Positions 8,815-17,547 of a stretch of 64,000 bases of DNA are shown one piece after another. Each line of letters starts with the position of its first letter. The stretch's first letter is position 1. Origin of the DNA: an uncultured Desulfobacter sp. (GTDB taxonomy: Bacteria > Desulfobacterota > Desulfobacteria > Desulfobacterales > Desulfobacteraceae); assembly GCF_963665355.1 (NCBI RefSeq), contig NZ_OY762229.1, forward strand, positions 3,100,001 to 3,164,000, in the 5' to 3' direction. The notes below the pieces were generated by a model that saw nothing but the letters and a program-made list of their open reading frames with translations, did not search any database and had not been told where the DNA came from. Position numbers and translations under genes: made by a program.

Positions 8815-10009
8815 CGTAAAGCCGAATTTGATAGCGGGGAGTTTGGATATTAAATCATTTTTATACAATACGTTATCTCAGAACAGTATCGGAGTGACTG
8901 TTCACGAGGACCGAATCTGTGTCAGCTGGTTAAAAGGGTCAATTCATGGGCTCTCTTTTTCAGGTGGCGGTGTTTTTGGCCGTGAACCGGATGGTAAAAG
9001 CGACAGTCTCAATTTTCTGGATGGGATACTTTCAGATTTCATACAAAAACATGCCATAAAATCCTTTGATCTTTATCTGGGCCTTCCTGATGACGGATGT
9101 CTTATAAAAACAATAGCGTTACCCGTATCTGTCAAGGATGAAATAGGGGCCGTGCTTCAATATGAAATAGAAAAATATATTCCAATGCCGGCTTCCGAGG
9201 TTGAATTCGGCTATCGGGTGATCTCCCAGGAAAAGGCTTCAGAGAGCATTCAGTTACTGCTTCAGGTGATTAAAAAGGACCGGCTCAAACCTTTTATCGG
9301 GTTAAAGGATTTTATTTCCGGAGGCCTCACCGGCATTATGCTCACAAGCAGTGCCGTTAATGAGTATCAGGATTTTCTGGAATCCGGCGGAAAAATGGCT
9401 GCCAACAGCAATGATTACTTGTCAGATATGGAAGACCCCTGCGTTATCGGGGCTGCCGCACTTGCCTTTCAGAAATTTAATCTGCAGAAGGATCGGATCA
9501 ATTTTTTACCTGAACGATTCAGGAAAAAACCTTCCAGAATTCCCTTGATGGTGTTTCTGGTCCTGTTGTCTTTAAATCTGATCGCACTTATGGTCATGGG
9601 GGCAAGTTATTTCATACAACACAGAATTCAGAACAATCAGCTTGATGAAAAGCTGGTTCTGTTGAAGCAGCAGGTGCTAAAGACAGAGACTTTGGCGCAG
9701 CGAATACAGTTTCTTGAGCAGAATGTCAGTGAGATAAGTCAGGTTGTGACCTCCCGGCCGTCTATGCTGGATATTTTAAATGAGTTAAGCACCATAACAC
9801 CTATGGATACCCATTTGACTGAATTTGAGTTTAAAAAAAATACGGTCTGGATTAAAGGCTTGTCCATCAATGCATCCAGGTTACTCAGGATTTATGAGGC
9901 TTCTGATCTGTTTTCAAATGTCGGGTTCGAATCTAAGATAGAGATTAGAGATGGCCGGCAGGAAACTTTTGTCATAAAAATGACATATGGCGGTAAAAAT
10001 GAAAAATAG
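8759..10009 (+). CDS. gspL: Type II secretion GspL-like protein (PilM/PilN-like)
   Basis: The protein has a cytoplasmic actin-like half (IGVTVHEDRICVSW near the start, LGLPDDGCLIKTIALPV, QYEIEKYIPMP) like PilM/GspL. One membrane helix follows at about residues 262-285 (IPLMVFLVLLSLNLIALMV). The periplasmic part starts with a coiled coil (LVLLKQQVLKTETLAQRIQF) and ends with a PilN/GspL ferredoxin-like domain. It should connect the cytoplasmic ATPase GspE to the inner-membrane platform. The frame opens at 8759, inside gspK. TTG codons at 8828 and 8843 are alternative starts, so the N-terminus is uncertain. Confidence 0.8.
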   Translation: MFGLIIKIGTSIRWCNAISVKPNLIAGSLDIKSFLYNTLSQNSIGVTVHEDRICVSWLKGSIHGLSFSGGGVFGREPDGKSDSLNFLDGILSDFIQKHAIKSFDLYLGLPDDGCLIKTIALPVSVKDEIGAVLQYEIEKYIPMPASEVEFGYRVISQEKASESIQLLLQVIKKDRLKPFIGLKDFISGGLTGIMLTSSAVNEYQDFLESGGKMAANSNDYLSDMEDPCVIGAAALAFQKFNLQKDRINFLPERFRKKPSRIPLMVFLVLLSLNLIALMVMGASYFIQHRIQNNQLDEKLVLLKQQVLKTETLAQRIQFLEQNVSEISQVVTSRPSMLDILNELSTITPMDTHLTEFEFKKNTVWIKGLSINASRLLRIYEASDLFSNVGFESKIEIRDGRQETFVIKMTYGGKNEK

Positions 10010-10550
10010 CTCCCTGATCACTAAAGAACGGGTGGTTATCCTTTCAGTGGGGTTGCTTATCCTTGTCGTCGGGGCGATCTACAGGTTTTCTCCGGACCTA
10101 TCCATATTTTCAGTGTCAGAAAAAATGGATAGGGTTGTAAAGTACCAGAAAAGAGCCGGAGATCTTGCGGGGCTTGAAGACAGGAATATTTTCCTGACTT
10201 CCCATGTTGAAAGGTTGTCAGGGGTGTTGATTTCCGCCGGTTCAAATGAACTGGCTGGCGCTAAAATTCAAGGCCTTCTCAAAGAGATGGCCCGTAAGGG
10301 GAATATTGGGCTCATCAGTATTAAAACCCAAAAACCCGATGAGAAAGCATATAAATATTTATCGGTAATACCGGTCAAACTGACGTTTAAATCAACGGTA
10401 GGGCAGCTTAGGGATATTATATTTGAAATTGAAACATCTCAGAAACTGTTGGCTGTATCTGAATTACGGGTTATCAAACCGTCCGGGAAGGAAACTGAGG
10501 ATTTGAATGTGATCATGACGGTTCAGGGCTTTTCAAAAAAGCAGGGCTGA
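9987..10550 (+). CDS. gspM: Type II secretion GspM-like protein (PilO-like)
   Basis: This is a bitopic inner-membrane protein of 187 residues. A short cytoplasmic tail and one membrane helix (VVILSVGLLILVVGAIY) are followed by a helical periplasmic linker and a small alpha/beta domain with LTFKSTVGQLRDIIFEIE, typical of GspM/PilO. It should pair with GspL in the assembly platform. The start overlaps gspL by 23 bp; ATG 9999 is an alternative. It is assigned by topology and gene order more than by sequence identity. Confidence 0.75.
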   Translation: MAVKMKNSSLITKERVVILSVGLLILVVGAIYRFSPDLSIFSVSEKMDRVVKYQKRAGDLAGLEDRNIFLTSHVERLSGVLISAGSNELAGAKIQGLLKEMARKGNIGLISIKTQKPDEKAYKYLSVIPVKLTFKSTVGQLRDIIFEIETSQKLLAVSELRVIKPSGKETEDLNVIMTVQGFSKKQG

Positions 10551-10573
10551 AACAGGAAAAATGTTAAAGAGTT

Positions 10574-11365
10574 ATGATGATATCTAAATTCTGGTGGCTT
10601 AATTTTTTACTTTGTATCATGTTGATATTTGTTTTTGCCAATACGGTTATGATATGGCAGGAAGAGCTTGTTGCCCCGGTATCAGGTTCGTTGAAAAAAC
10701 CGGATGCATGGCCGGAACCTATCTCCATACACCTGTCGGATAACGATAGAGAAAAATACGAAACCATTACCGCCAGAAACCTTTATAATACAAAGAGAAA
10801 AGAACATCTTCCTGTGGTCACAATCGAAAAGCCTGCTGTTAAAGTTCCCACAGCCACAGAGAAAAAAGAAACAGACAAAGAGAAAGAGATACCAGATCAG
10901 CCTGAGAAGTTGGACGCTTTGAAAGAAGAGAGTTTGGTGCTTTATGGGGTTATCATTATGAAGGACTATAAAATTGCCCTTGTAAATGATCCCGACCCGG
11001 AAAATAAAGGAAGGCAGATTCGGGTTAATGAAAAGGATAAAATAGGGAAATATACCATAGAAAAAATTTTTCCCACCGATATCATTGTTTCATTGAAAGA
11101 TCACCTGTACAGGGTTCCGCTTTTTAAAGAAAACGAGGCGCCGGACGAAGATAGCGCGCGTGATCCGTTTAGGAAAGCGGGGCCTGCTGCTAAAGATCAA
11201 AAGCAAAAGGACGCTGTGGCCTCCCCCCGAATTATAAATACGAATAGGTCTGATGACCAGGGGGTGGTTTCTAAGGCTACGGTGGATAAAGATGATGGTT
11301 ATGAATGGGTGATTAAGGATACACCGTTTGGCAAAAAAAGGATAAGGATAAGGCGTAAGAAATGA
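10574..11365 (+). CDS. gspC: Type II secretion GspC-like protein
   Basis: The 263-residue protein has one N-terminal membrane helix (FWWLNFLLCIMLIFVFANTV) and a Pro/Lys/Glu-rich linker. A homology-region domain follows (LYGVIIMKDYKIALVNDP, GRQIRVNEKDKIGKYTIEKI), which in GspC contacts the secretin GspD. Instead of a PDZ domain or coiled coil, the C-terminus is a low-complexity basic tail ending KRIRIRRKK. The stop overlaps the gspD start (ATGA), indicating translational coupling. Confidence 0.8.
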   Translation: MMISKFWWLNFLLCIMLIFVFANTVMIWQEELVAPVSGSLKKPDAWPEPISIHLSDNDREKYETITARNLYNTKRKEHLPVVTIEKPAVKVPTATEKKETDKEKEIPDQPEKLDALKEESLVLYGVIIMKDYKIALVNDPDPENKGRQIRVNEKDKIGKYTIEKIFPTDIIVSLKDHLYRVPLFKENEAPDEDSARDPFRKAGPAAKDQKQKDAVASPRIINTNRSDDQGVVSKATVDKDDGYEWVIKDTPFGKKRIRIRRKK

Positions 11366-13665
11366 TCAGAAACAGACAACTTTTTTATTGGTGCCTCGGG
11401 CTTAGTGCATTGCTCTTTTCCAGTGGATGTACCTCTATCCTGGGCACCAGCGAGCCTGTCTCCAATGACCCCAACGCCTTTTATAAAACGGAAACCCTCA
11501 CTGGAAAAGGGCTGCAGACAGAACATCCAGAATCCGGCGCTGTTGAGGTGCAGGATGACGCTGATCCGGATATAACCCAAGAACCTGTGAAGTCTGTAAC
11601 GGACAAACAGATTGCCCAGCAGCTTTTCACAAAACAGGCACAGGAACCCGAGGCTCATTCAATGGTCAAAGTTCAAAGGCCGGTTCGCCTTAGTCAATAC
11701 CCGGTTAAAAAAACAACAGATCATGGGGATGTTGTCATTAATTTTGATAATGCAAGTTTAAGTGAGGTGATCCGTACATTTGCAGAAATTCTCAAGCTGG
11801 ACTATATTCTGGATACCGGCATAAAAGGCAGCGTTACCGTGCATACGGCCGGAGGCCTTCATCCGGATCAGGTATTTCCGGTTTTTTCCCAGATCTTGGA
11901 GGCCAACGGCCTGGCAGCTGTCGAAGAGCGAGGGCTTTACCGGATCGTTGCTCTTGAGAATGCGTCTAAGCTGCCTGCCAATATTCATCTTCGTTCTGAC
12001 ATGGCTGATGCCGCCCCTGGAGAGAGAATAATTATTCAGATTATTTCTCTTAACCATATTCGTGTCAATGAGATGGTGAAGATACTGGAACCTTTTCTTT
12101 CTTCCGTTGGTACCATTGTTTCCCATGAGGATTCAAACACCATGCTGATCGTGGACAAGGGAATAGTGGTGCTCAAAGCTTTAAATCTGGTACATCTGTT
12201 TGATATTGATACATTCAGCCAGAAGGACCATCGGTTTTTTCATGTTCAATATACAGATGTCGATGAAACTCTCTCCTTATTGCAGGAGTTGCTTACGGCA
12301 TATGATAAACAGGGTGATAAAATTTCTTTGATCCCCATTAAGCGTCTAAGCGCAATTATTGGGATCAGCTCCGATTCCAAAGCTCTGAGCTGGGTGGAAA
12401 ATATGCTGAAGCAGATAGACGCTCCGGGATATGATGCGTCCACAAAAATTTATATATATAAGGTGCAAAATGGCACCGCCGCAGACTTAAGCAGTATTTT
12501 GACAACGGTTTTTTCAGAATCAGATCAGGAAGATGGAAAAAAACAGCAGGACGAATCAGCGACGGCATTGGCAGGTTCCCGAACAGAGCCGGACAAACAG
12601 ACCATAAACCGGCTCCTTAAAGATGGTGGAACGGACACGGGAACCTCTGCAAATACGAATGCCATCAAGACAACAGGCTTGCCTGCAAGGGAGAAAACGA
12701 CCACCGATACATCTCAAGTGAAGGTGCAACAGTCCAAATCCTATGCTCTGTCTGATACCGGTGCCGATACCTTAAAGGGGAGTATCAAAATTTCAACGGA
12801 TGAAAATAGGAATGCATTAATTATAGAAGCCTATCCATCTGATTATCAAATTGTAAAGAAAGTGATTGAGCAGCTTGACATTATGCCGCGGCAGGTCCTC
12901 ATAGAAGTCACCATTGCCGATATCTCGTTGACGGATAAAAGCGATATGGGCATTGAGTGGACCAAATATCTTTCCGGTCAAGGATTTAGTGGGCAAACTT
13001 CCGGCTCCATTGGGTCAAGCGGTCTCAATTTTTCCATAGGCTTATCTGATAAGTGGGAGACGGCCTTATCATTTTTAGCCAGTGAAAACAGGGTAAATAT
13101 CCTATCCACACCAGTTATACTGGCGACAGATAATAAGGAAGCAAGCATAGATGTGGCCGATGAGATTCCTGTTGTGAGCACGTCATATACCACTGTAACC
13201 GATGGGAATAATGTGGTAACCAACACGGTAGAGTACAGAAAAACAGGTATCATTTTGACGGTAACTCCTCATATAAATGACAAGGGATTTGTAACTTTGG
13301 AGTTAAACCAGGAAGTCAGCAACACTGGTGATGGCGTAGACGCTGGCGGAGAAACATATCTTTCTTTTCGAACACGGAATATAAATACTACCTTTACAGT
13401 CAATCACCAACAAACCGTTATGATCGGCGGGCTCATGACCAGTACCAACAGTGATGACTCAACCGGTTTACCGCTTTTGTATAAGATTCCGGGACTGAAA
13501 TGGATCTTTGGACAGGATTCAACATCTTTTGAGAAAACCGAGCTGGCAATTTTTATTACACCACATGTCATATATTCAATGGAAGAAATCGCCACCATTA
13601 CACGGGAATTTCGTCAAAGGACAAGTAAGTATGCGCAAGGCTCAGAGCCAGAGTCTGAAAAATGA
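11362..13665 (+). CDS. gspD: Type II secretion secretin GspD
   Basis: This 767-residue outer-membrane secretin forms the exit channel. A signal sequence ends in SSGC (Cys23), which suggests a lipoprotein. The periplasmic N0 domain (VVINFDNASLSEVIRTFAEI) and N1-N3 domains follow, with IIQIISLNHIRVNEMVKIL, IYIYKVQNGTAADLSSIL and a long Ser/Thr/Gln-rich insert around residues 390-470. The secretin core contains VLIEVTIADISLTDKSDMGI, NILSTPVILATDNKEA and TVMIGGLM. It is last in the visible secretion operon. A C-terminal S-domain appears short or absent, and a lipidated secretin may not need a pilotin. Confidence 0.95.
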   Translation: MIRNRQLFYWCLGLSALLFSSGCTSILGTSEPVSNDPNAFYKTETLTGKGLQTEHPESGAVEVQDDADPDITQEPVKSVTDKQIAQQLFTKQAQEPEAHSMVKVQRPVRLSQYPVKKTTDHGDVVINFDNASLSEVIRTFAEILKLDYILDTGIKGSVTVHTAGGLHPDQVFPVFSQILEANGLAAVEERGLYRIVALENASKLPANIHLRSDMADAAPGERIIIQIISLNHIRVNEMVKILEPFLSSVGTIVSHEDSNTMLIVDKGIVVLKALNLVHLFDIDTFSQKDHRFFHVQYTDVDETLSLLQELLTAYDKQGDKISLIPIKRLSAIIGISSDSKALSWVENMLKQIDAPGYDASTKIYIYKVQNGTAADLSSILTTVFSESDQEDGKKQQDESATALAGSRTEPDKQTINRLLKDGGTDTGTSANTNAIKTTGLPAREKTTTDTSQVKVQQSKSYALSDTGADTLKGSIKISTDENRNALIIEAYPSDYQIVKKVIEQLDIMPRQVLIEVTIADISLTDKSDMGIEWTKYLSGQGFSGQTSGSIGSSGLNFSIGLSDKWETALSFLASENRVNILSTPVILATDNKEASIDVADEIPVVSTSYTTVTDGNNVVTNTVEYRKTGIILTVTPHINDKGFVTLELNQEVSNTGDGVDAGGETYLSFRTRNINTTFTVNHQQTVMIGGLMTSTNSDDSTGLPLLYKIPGLKWIFGQDSTSFEKTELAIFITPHVIYSMEEIATITREFRQRTSKYAQGSEPESEK

Positions 13666-13747
13666 GGCAACCAAAAAAACTTTGTAAACAATTCTGTTGT
13701 AGGAGCGCAGACTGGTAAGCAAGACAAATAATAATATAGTTTTAAGT

Positions 13748-14653
13748 ATGAAACAGCTGCTTTGGGCAATGATTTTAATCATCAGCCTGGTTCCCTGGGA
13801 GGTGGCACAGGGCAACAATAAAGCAGCTGTTTTTATTTCAGACACAATTAAACCCTACTTTGAGGCTGTCAGCGGACTGGAAGCCGGACTGAAAGGAAAA
13901 CGGGTTGATCTCAAAATTGTAGAGATAAAAAACATGACTCAGTCTGAGTTCGGGGAAACAGGCAAAGCCTTGCTGGCGGATGGTTATACCTACTGGGCAG
14001 CTGCCGGCCCCGAGGCAATGGCTAAATCGTATAAGTGTAACCTGCCCCAGGTCAGTGGCAGAGTGTATTTCATGGTTCTGGACCCCGAAAATGTAATAGA
14101 GCCGTCAACTGTTCTGTCCTGCGGCATCAGCCTGAAGATTTCAGTTTTCAGGCAGGTTGAAGAGATTATTGGCGCGTTCCCCCAGGGACTTAAACCAGGG
14201 CTCATTTTTGATCCCCGGTATAATGTCGGTTTTGCTGAACAGGCATTGTCCGGGTTTCACACATTCGGGATACCGCTATCCCTGCTGAAGGTTAACTCCA
14301 GAAACCAGGTGGCCCAAGTGCTGGCTGAAGGAATGAAGCATCTTAATATGCTTTGGATGATTCCTGACCAGACCGTTATTTCCGAAAGTATTATTCAGTA
14401 TATTATAAAACAGGCAATGGAGCGAAATATAGGTATTGTTGGCTATAACAGGTATTTTGTCCGACAGGGAGCTGTTGCCGCCTTTGTCATTGACTACGAA
14501 AAGGTCGGGCGACAGGCCGCACAAATTTTGACCGATATGATGGACGGTCACGCCTGCCAGATGCCTGAGCCAGCGTTTGAGTTTACTGTAAACACTGAAC
14601 TGATCCGGTTGTTAGGGATGGAACCGGTCCCCGAAGATGGTGGGGTGAAATGA
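13748..14653 (+). CDS. ABC-type periplasmic substrate-binding protein (ABC_sub_bind family)
   Basis: The 301-residue protein has a signal peptide (WAMILIISLVPWEVAQG) and two periplasmic-binding lobes. The pattern of GLKPGLIFDPRYNVGFAEQ and NIGIVGYNRYFVRQGAVAAF is typical of the ABC_sub_bind (TrpX-like) family. No permease or ATPase gene is nearby. Its stop overlaps the histidine kinase start (ATGA), so it more likely serves as a periplasmic ligand sensor for that kinase than as part of a classical importer. The ligand is unknown; relatives bind small organic molecules such as amino acids. Confidence 0.8.
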   Translation: MKQLLWAMILIISLVPWEVAQGNNKAAVFISDTIKPYFEAVSGLEAGLKGKRVDLKIVEIKNMTQSEFGETGKALLADGYTYWAAAGPEAMAKSYKCNLPQVSGRVYFMVLDPENVIEPSTVLSCGISLKISVFRQVEEIIGAFPQGLKPGLIFDPRYNVGFAEQALSGFHTFGIPLSLLKVNSRNQVAQVLAEGMKHLNMLWMIPDQTVISESIIQYIIKQAMERNIGIVGYNRYFVRQGAVAAFVIDYEKVGRQAAQILTDMMDGHACQMPEPAFEFTVNTELIRLLGMEPVPEDGGVK

Positions 14654-16077
14654 CGATATTTCGAAACAGCGGAATCCAGCTCAGGCTATTGGTTGCGGCA
14701 CTGATTATGGTGACCGGCGTCGCTTTTGCCCTGCAGCTTGCCGGACTCCAGATTACGAAAGAATTTATGCAAAAACGGTTTGCTGATCGCATTTCCTTTC
14801 TGGCAAAGTATCTTGCTCTTAATGCCGAAGTCGGGGTGTTAATCAATGACAGAGAGGGCCTTAAAAGCCTGGCATTGAACCTTTTAGGTGAGGAAGATGT
14901 AGGGCGGGTCACGATTTGTGATAATCAGAATTCGGTCCTGGTTGACATTGAACGACAAGTCCCTTCTCCCATCTCTTATGTGGAAACCCCGGTGTTTTTT
15001 AAAAAGGCCGGTGGTGAAAACATGCTTTTTGCTACCCCGAAGCACAATCCCTTCAGGCGGTCTTCCCAGGAGAACATTCAGACCATTGGAAAAGTTAAAA
15101 TTGTATATTCAACTCACGGCATCAATGTCCTGATGATTGAGATTATGATTAAGTTTTTTTTTCTTTCCGGGGTGCTGGCCCTGGTTGGAGGCGGCGTTTT
15201 CTTTTTTATATCACGACCTATGGTCCGGGAGGTCCGGAATCTTGCAGATAGTGCCGAAAAAGTCGGGAAAGGTGATTTAAACTATCGTGCCGAACTCGGT
15301 TCACTTCCTGAAACCCGAAAGTTATCCTCCGCTTTTAATGAGATGCTGGATTCTTTGGAGCAAAACCGACTGAGGCTTGATGAGGCAAACACAAGAATGG
15401 CCAGGCACCAGGCCTTGGCGGAGGTCGGTAAGTTTTCTCTCATGATTGCCCATGAATTAAAAAATCCATTGGGGATTATTAAAAGTTCCTTTGATATGCT
15501 GAGAAAAGATTTCCATATCCCGAAAGATAATTCGTTTTCATGGTATATCGAAGACGAAATTCGCCATGTCAACAGCCTGGTCGAAGATTTTCTCGCTTTT
15601 TCGAGACCGACCCATAGCGCATTTAAAAAGATTGATCTGAACGGTATGCTGTCCGATATCTGCACCCGGTTTAAAGTCATGTATAACGACAGCCCTGATA
15701 TAATTTTCAGGTTACCCGAGATTTCTGAAACCCCTTTTTATGCAGATGCTGATGAGGCTCTTTTAACCCGGAGTGTTTCAAATTTGTTAAAAAATGCCTT
15801 TGAATCCGTGGGAGACAGCGGGATGGTGATTGTTAAAGTTGCAACGACCCAGAAAGGTGATTGGCAGGTTGATGTCATGGATACGGGTCAAGGAATTCCT
15901 CTTGAGGACTTGGAACGTATTTTTGAACCATTTTATACCACTAAATCAAAGGGTTCCGGCTTGGGTCTGGCTTTTGTTAAGCAGGCAGTAACAGCCCATG
16001 GAGGCGAGATATCGGCTGTGAACAGGCCTGAAAGCGGGTCGAAGTTCAGCCTGATTATTCCCGGCATAAAGGAATAG
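14650..16077 (+). CDS. Sensor histidine kinase
   Basis: This is a 475-residue membrane kinase. It has an N-terminal membrane helix, a periplasmic sensor domain (about 30-165), a second helix (FFFLSGVLALVGGGVFFFI) and a HAMP domain. The dimerisation/phosphoacceptor segment is SLMIAHELKNPLGIIK with His about 268, and the ATPase domain has N box SNLLKNAFESV, DTGQGIP and GSGLGLAFV. It is translationally coupled to the upstream binding protein and followed after 13 bp by an NtrC-type regulator, so the three form one signalling operon. Confidence 0.93.
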   Translation: MTIFRNSGIQLRLLVAALIMVTGVAFALQLAGLQITKEFMQKRFADRISFLAKYLALNAEVGVLINDREGLKSLALNLLGEEDVGRVTICDNQNSVLVDIERQVPSPISYVETPVFFKKAGGENMLFATPKHNPFRRSSQENIQTIGKVKIVYSTHGINVLMIEIMIKFFFLSGVLALVGGGVFFFISRPMVREVRNLADSAEKVGKGDLNYRAELGSLPETRKLSSAFNEMLDSLEQNRLRLDEANTRMARHQALAEVGKFSLMIAHELKNPLGIIKSSFDMLRKDFHIPKDNSFSWYIEDEIRHVNSLVEDFLAFSRPTHSAFKKIDLNGMLSDICTRFKVMYNDSPDIIFRLPEISETPFYADADEALLTRSVSNLLKNAFESVGDSGMVIVKVATTQKGDWQVDVMDTGQGIPLEDLERIFEPFYTTKSKGSGLGLAFVKQAVTAHGGEISAVNRPESGSKFSLIIPGIKE

Positions 16078-16090
16078 ACAAGGAGTATAT

Positions 16091-17437
16091 ATGGAAAACG
16101 CAAATATATTGATTGCAGATGATGAAGAACGGATGCGTCATTTACTGGCACTTATGCTGGAACGGAACGGGTACCAGGTCGATCAGGCCGGGGACGGTGC
16201 TGAGGCCCTAGAGTCACTGAGGAAAAATCAGTACGATCTGCTGATCAGCGATATTAAAATGCCCAAAATGGACGGGATGTCCTTGCTCAGGGCTCTTAAG
16301 GTTGAAAATATTTATTTGCCGGTTGTCTTTATTACAGCTTTTGCCACCGTAGATGCGTCAGTTGAGGCGATGAAAGCCGGGGCCTCGGACTATATTACCA
16401 AGCCCTTTGAAGAAGAGCGCATTATAATGACGGTAGGCAGGTGCCTTGATTTGTCCCGTGTTATGGCTGAAAACAGGCAGCTTAAAGAAGAGATAAAAAG
16501 CATCTCTTATAAAACAAATATTGTTTATGAATCAAGCCAGATGAATGAGGTGATAAATTTGGGTGGCCGGGTGGCGCCGACTTCATCCGCTGTTATGATC
16601 ACCGGGGAGTCCGGTACCGGGAAAGAGTTGCTTGCCAGGTATATCCATGAGAACAGTGAACGTCGGGGAAGCCGGTTTGTTCCTTTGAATTGCGCAGCCA
16701 TAACCCCCACGTTGGTGGAGTCAGAGCTCTTCGGATATGAAAAGGGTGCATTTACAGGTGCAGAGTCAAGAAAAAAAGGAAAATTTGAATATGCCACAAA
16801 AGGTACCCTGTTTTTGGATGAAATCGGTGATATGCCCAAAGAGGCTCAGGCAAAGCTGCTAAGAGCCCTACAGGAACAACGGTTTCAGCGGGTTGGAGGA
16901 AACAGGGAGATTCCTGTTGATGTAAGGATTATATGCGCCACTAATCGCAATTTGAAAAAAATGGCTGAACAGGGAGATTTTAGAAGTGACCTGTTATACA
17001 GGATTAATGTGTTCCCCATTGAAATGCCGCCCCTAAGGGAACGAAAAGAGGATATTGTACCACTTGCAAAATATTTTCTTTCCCTGCAGACCCGGAAAGG
17101 TGATATTGAGCTGACTGAAAACGCTTGTGATATGCTTCGACAATATGGGTGGCCCGGCAACGTCCGAGAGCTTCAAAATGTTATTGAGCGGGCTGTCATT
17201 TTAGCAGGCAATGTCAAAACAATTACATCTGATTCACTGTTTTTTCTTGAGGACGAAACCCCCATGCCTGAAGAAGATAGCGGCTTTATTCTACCGGAGA
17301 ACGGCATTTCCCTGGAAAGTATTCAGCTGGATTTAGCCAAACAGGCACTTGAGAAAACCGGGTATAATCAAACGGCCGCAGCCAAGCTGCTGGGAATGAC
17401 CCGTGCAAAATTCAGGGTACTGGTTAAAAAGTCATGA
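16091..17437 (+). CDS. NtrC-family sigma-54-dependent response regulator
   Basis: The 448-residue activator has a receiver domain (DDEE at 10-13, phosphoacceptor Asp54 in ISDIKMPKMDG, Lys in ITKPFEE). The AAA+ domain carries Walker A GESGTGKE, the sigma-54-contacting GAFTGA loop and Walker B TLFLDEIGD. The C-terminal Fis-type helix-turn-helix has NQTAAAKLLGMTRAKF. It should be phosphorylated by the adjacent kinase and activate RNA polymerase with sigma-54. Its targets are not visible; no convincing -24/-12 promoter was found in the neighbouring gaps. Confidence 0.94.
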   Translation: MENANILIADDEERMRHLLALMLERNGYQVDQAGDGAEALESLRKNQYDLLISDIKMPKMDGMSLLRALKVENIYLPVVFITAFATVDASVEAMKAGASDYITKPFEEERIIMTVGRCLDLSRVMAENRQLKEEIKSISYKTNIVYESSQMNEVINLGGRVAPTSSAVMITGESGTGKELLARYIHENSERRGSRFVPLNCAAITPTLVESELFGYEKGAFTGAESRKKGKFEYATKGTLFLDEIGDMPKEAQAKLLRALQEQRFQRVGGNREIPVDVRIICATNRNLKKMAEQGDFRSDLLYRINVFPIEMPPLRERKEDIVPLAKYFLSLQTRKGDIELTENACDMLRQYGWPGNVRELQNVIERAVILAGNVKTITSDSLFFLEDETPMPEEDSGFILPENGISLESIQLDLAKQALEKTGYNQTAAAKLLGMTRAKFRVLVKKS

Positions 17438-17547
17438 CGCATATGAGATACTCGATGGCGTAACCGTATCGTGATGAAGATGTTAAATCGGCACATGGGA
17501 ATAAAGGAGAACGGATTATCTGGATTAATAGGATAGAGGGTCGGGAT

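Noticed and set aside
17438-17547. Sigma-54 promoter in front of the TonB receptor gene
   Set aside because: TGGCGTAACCGTATC lacks the GC at -12 with proper spacing.
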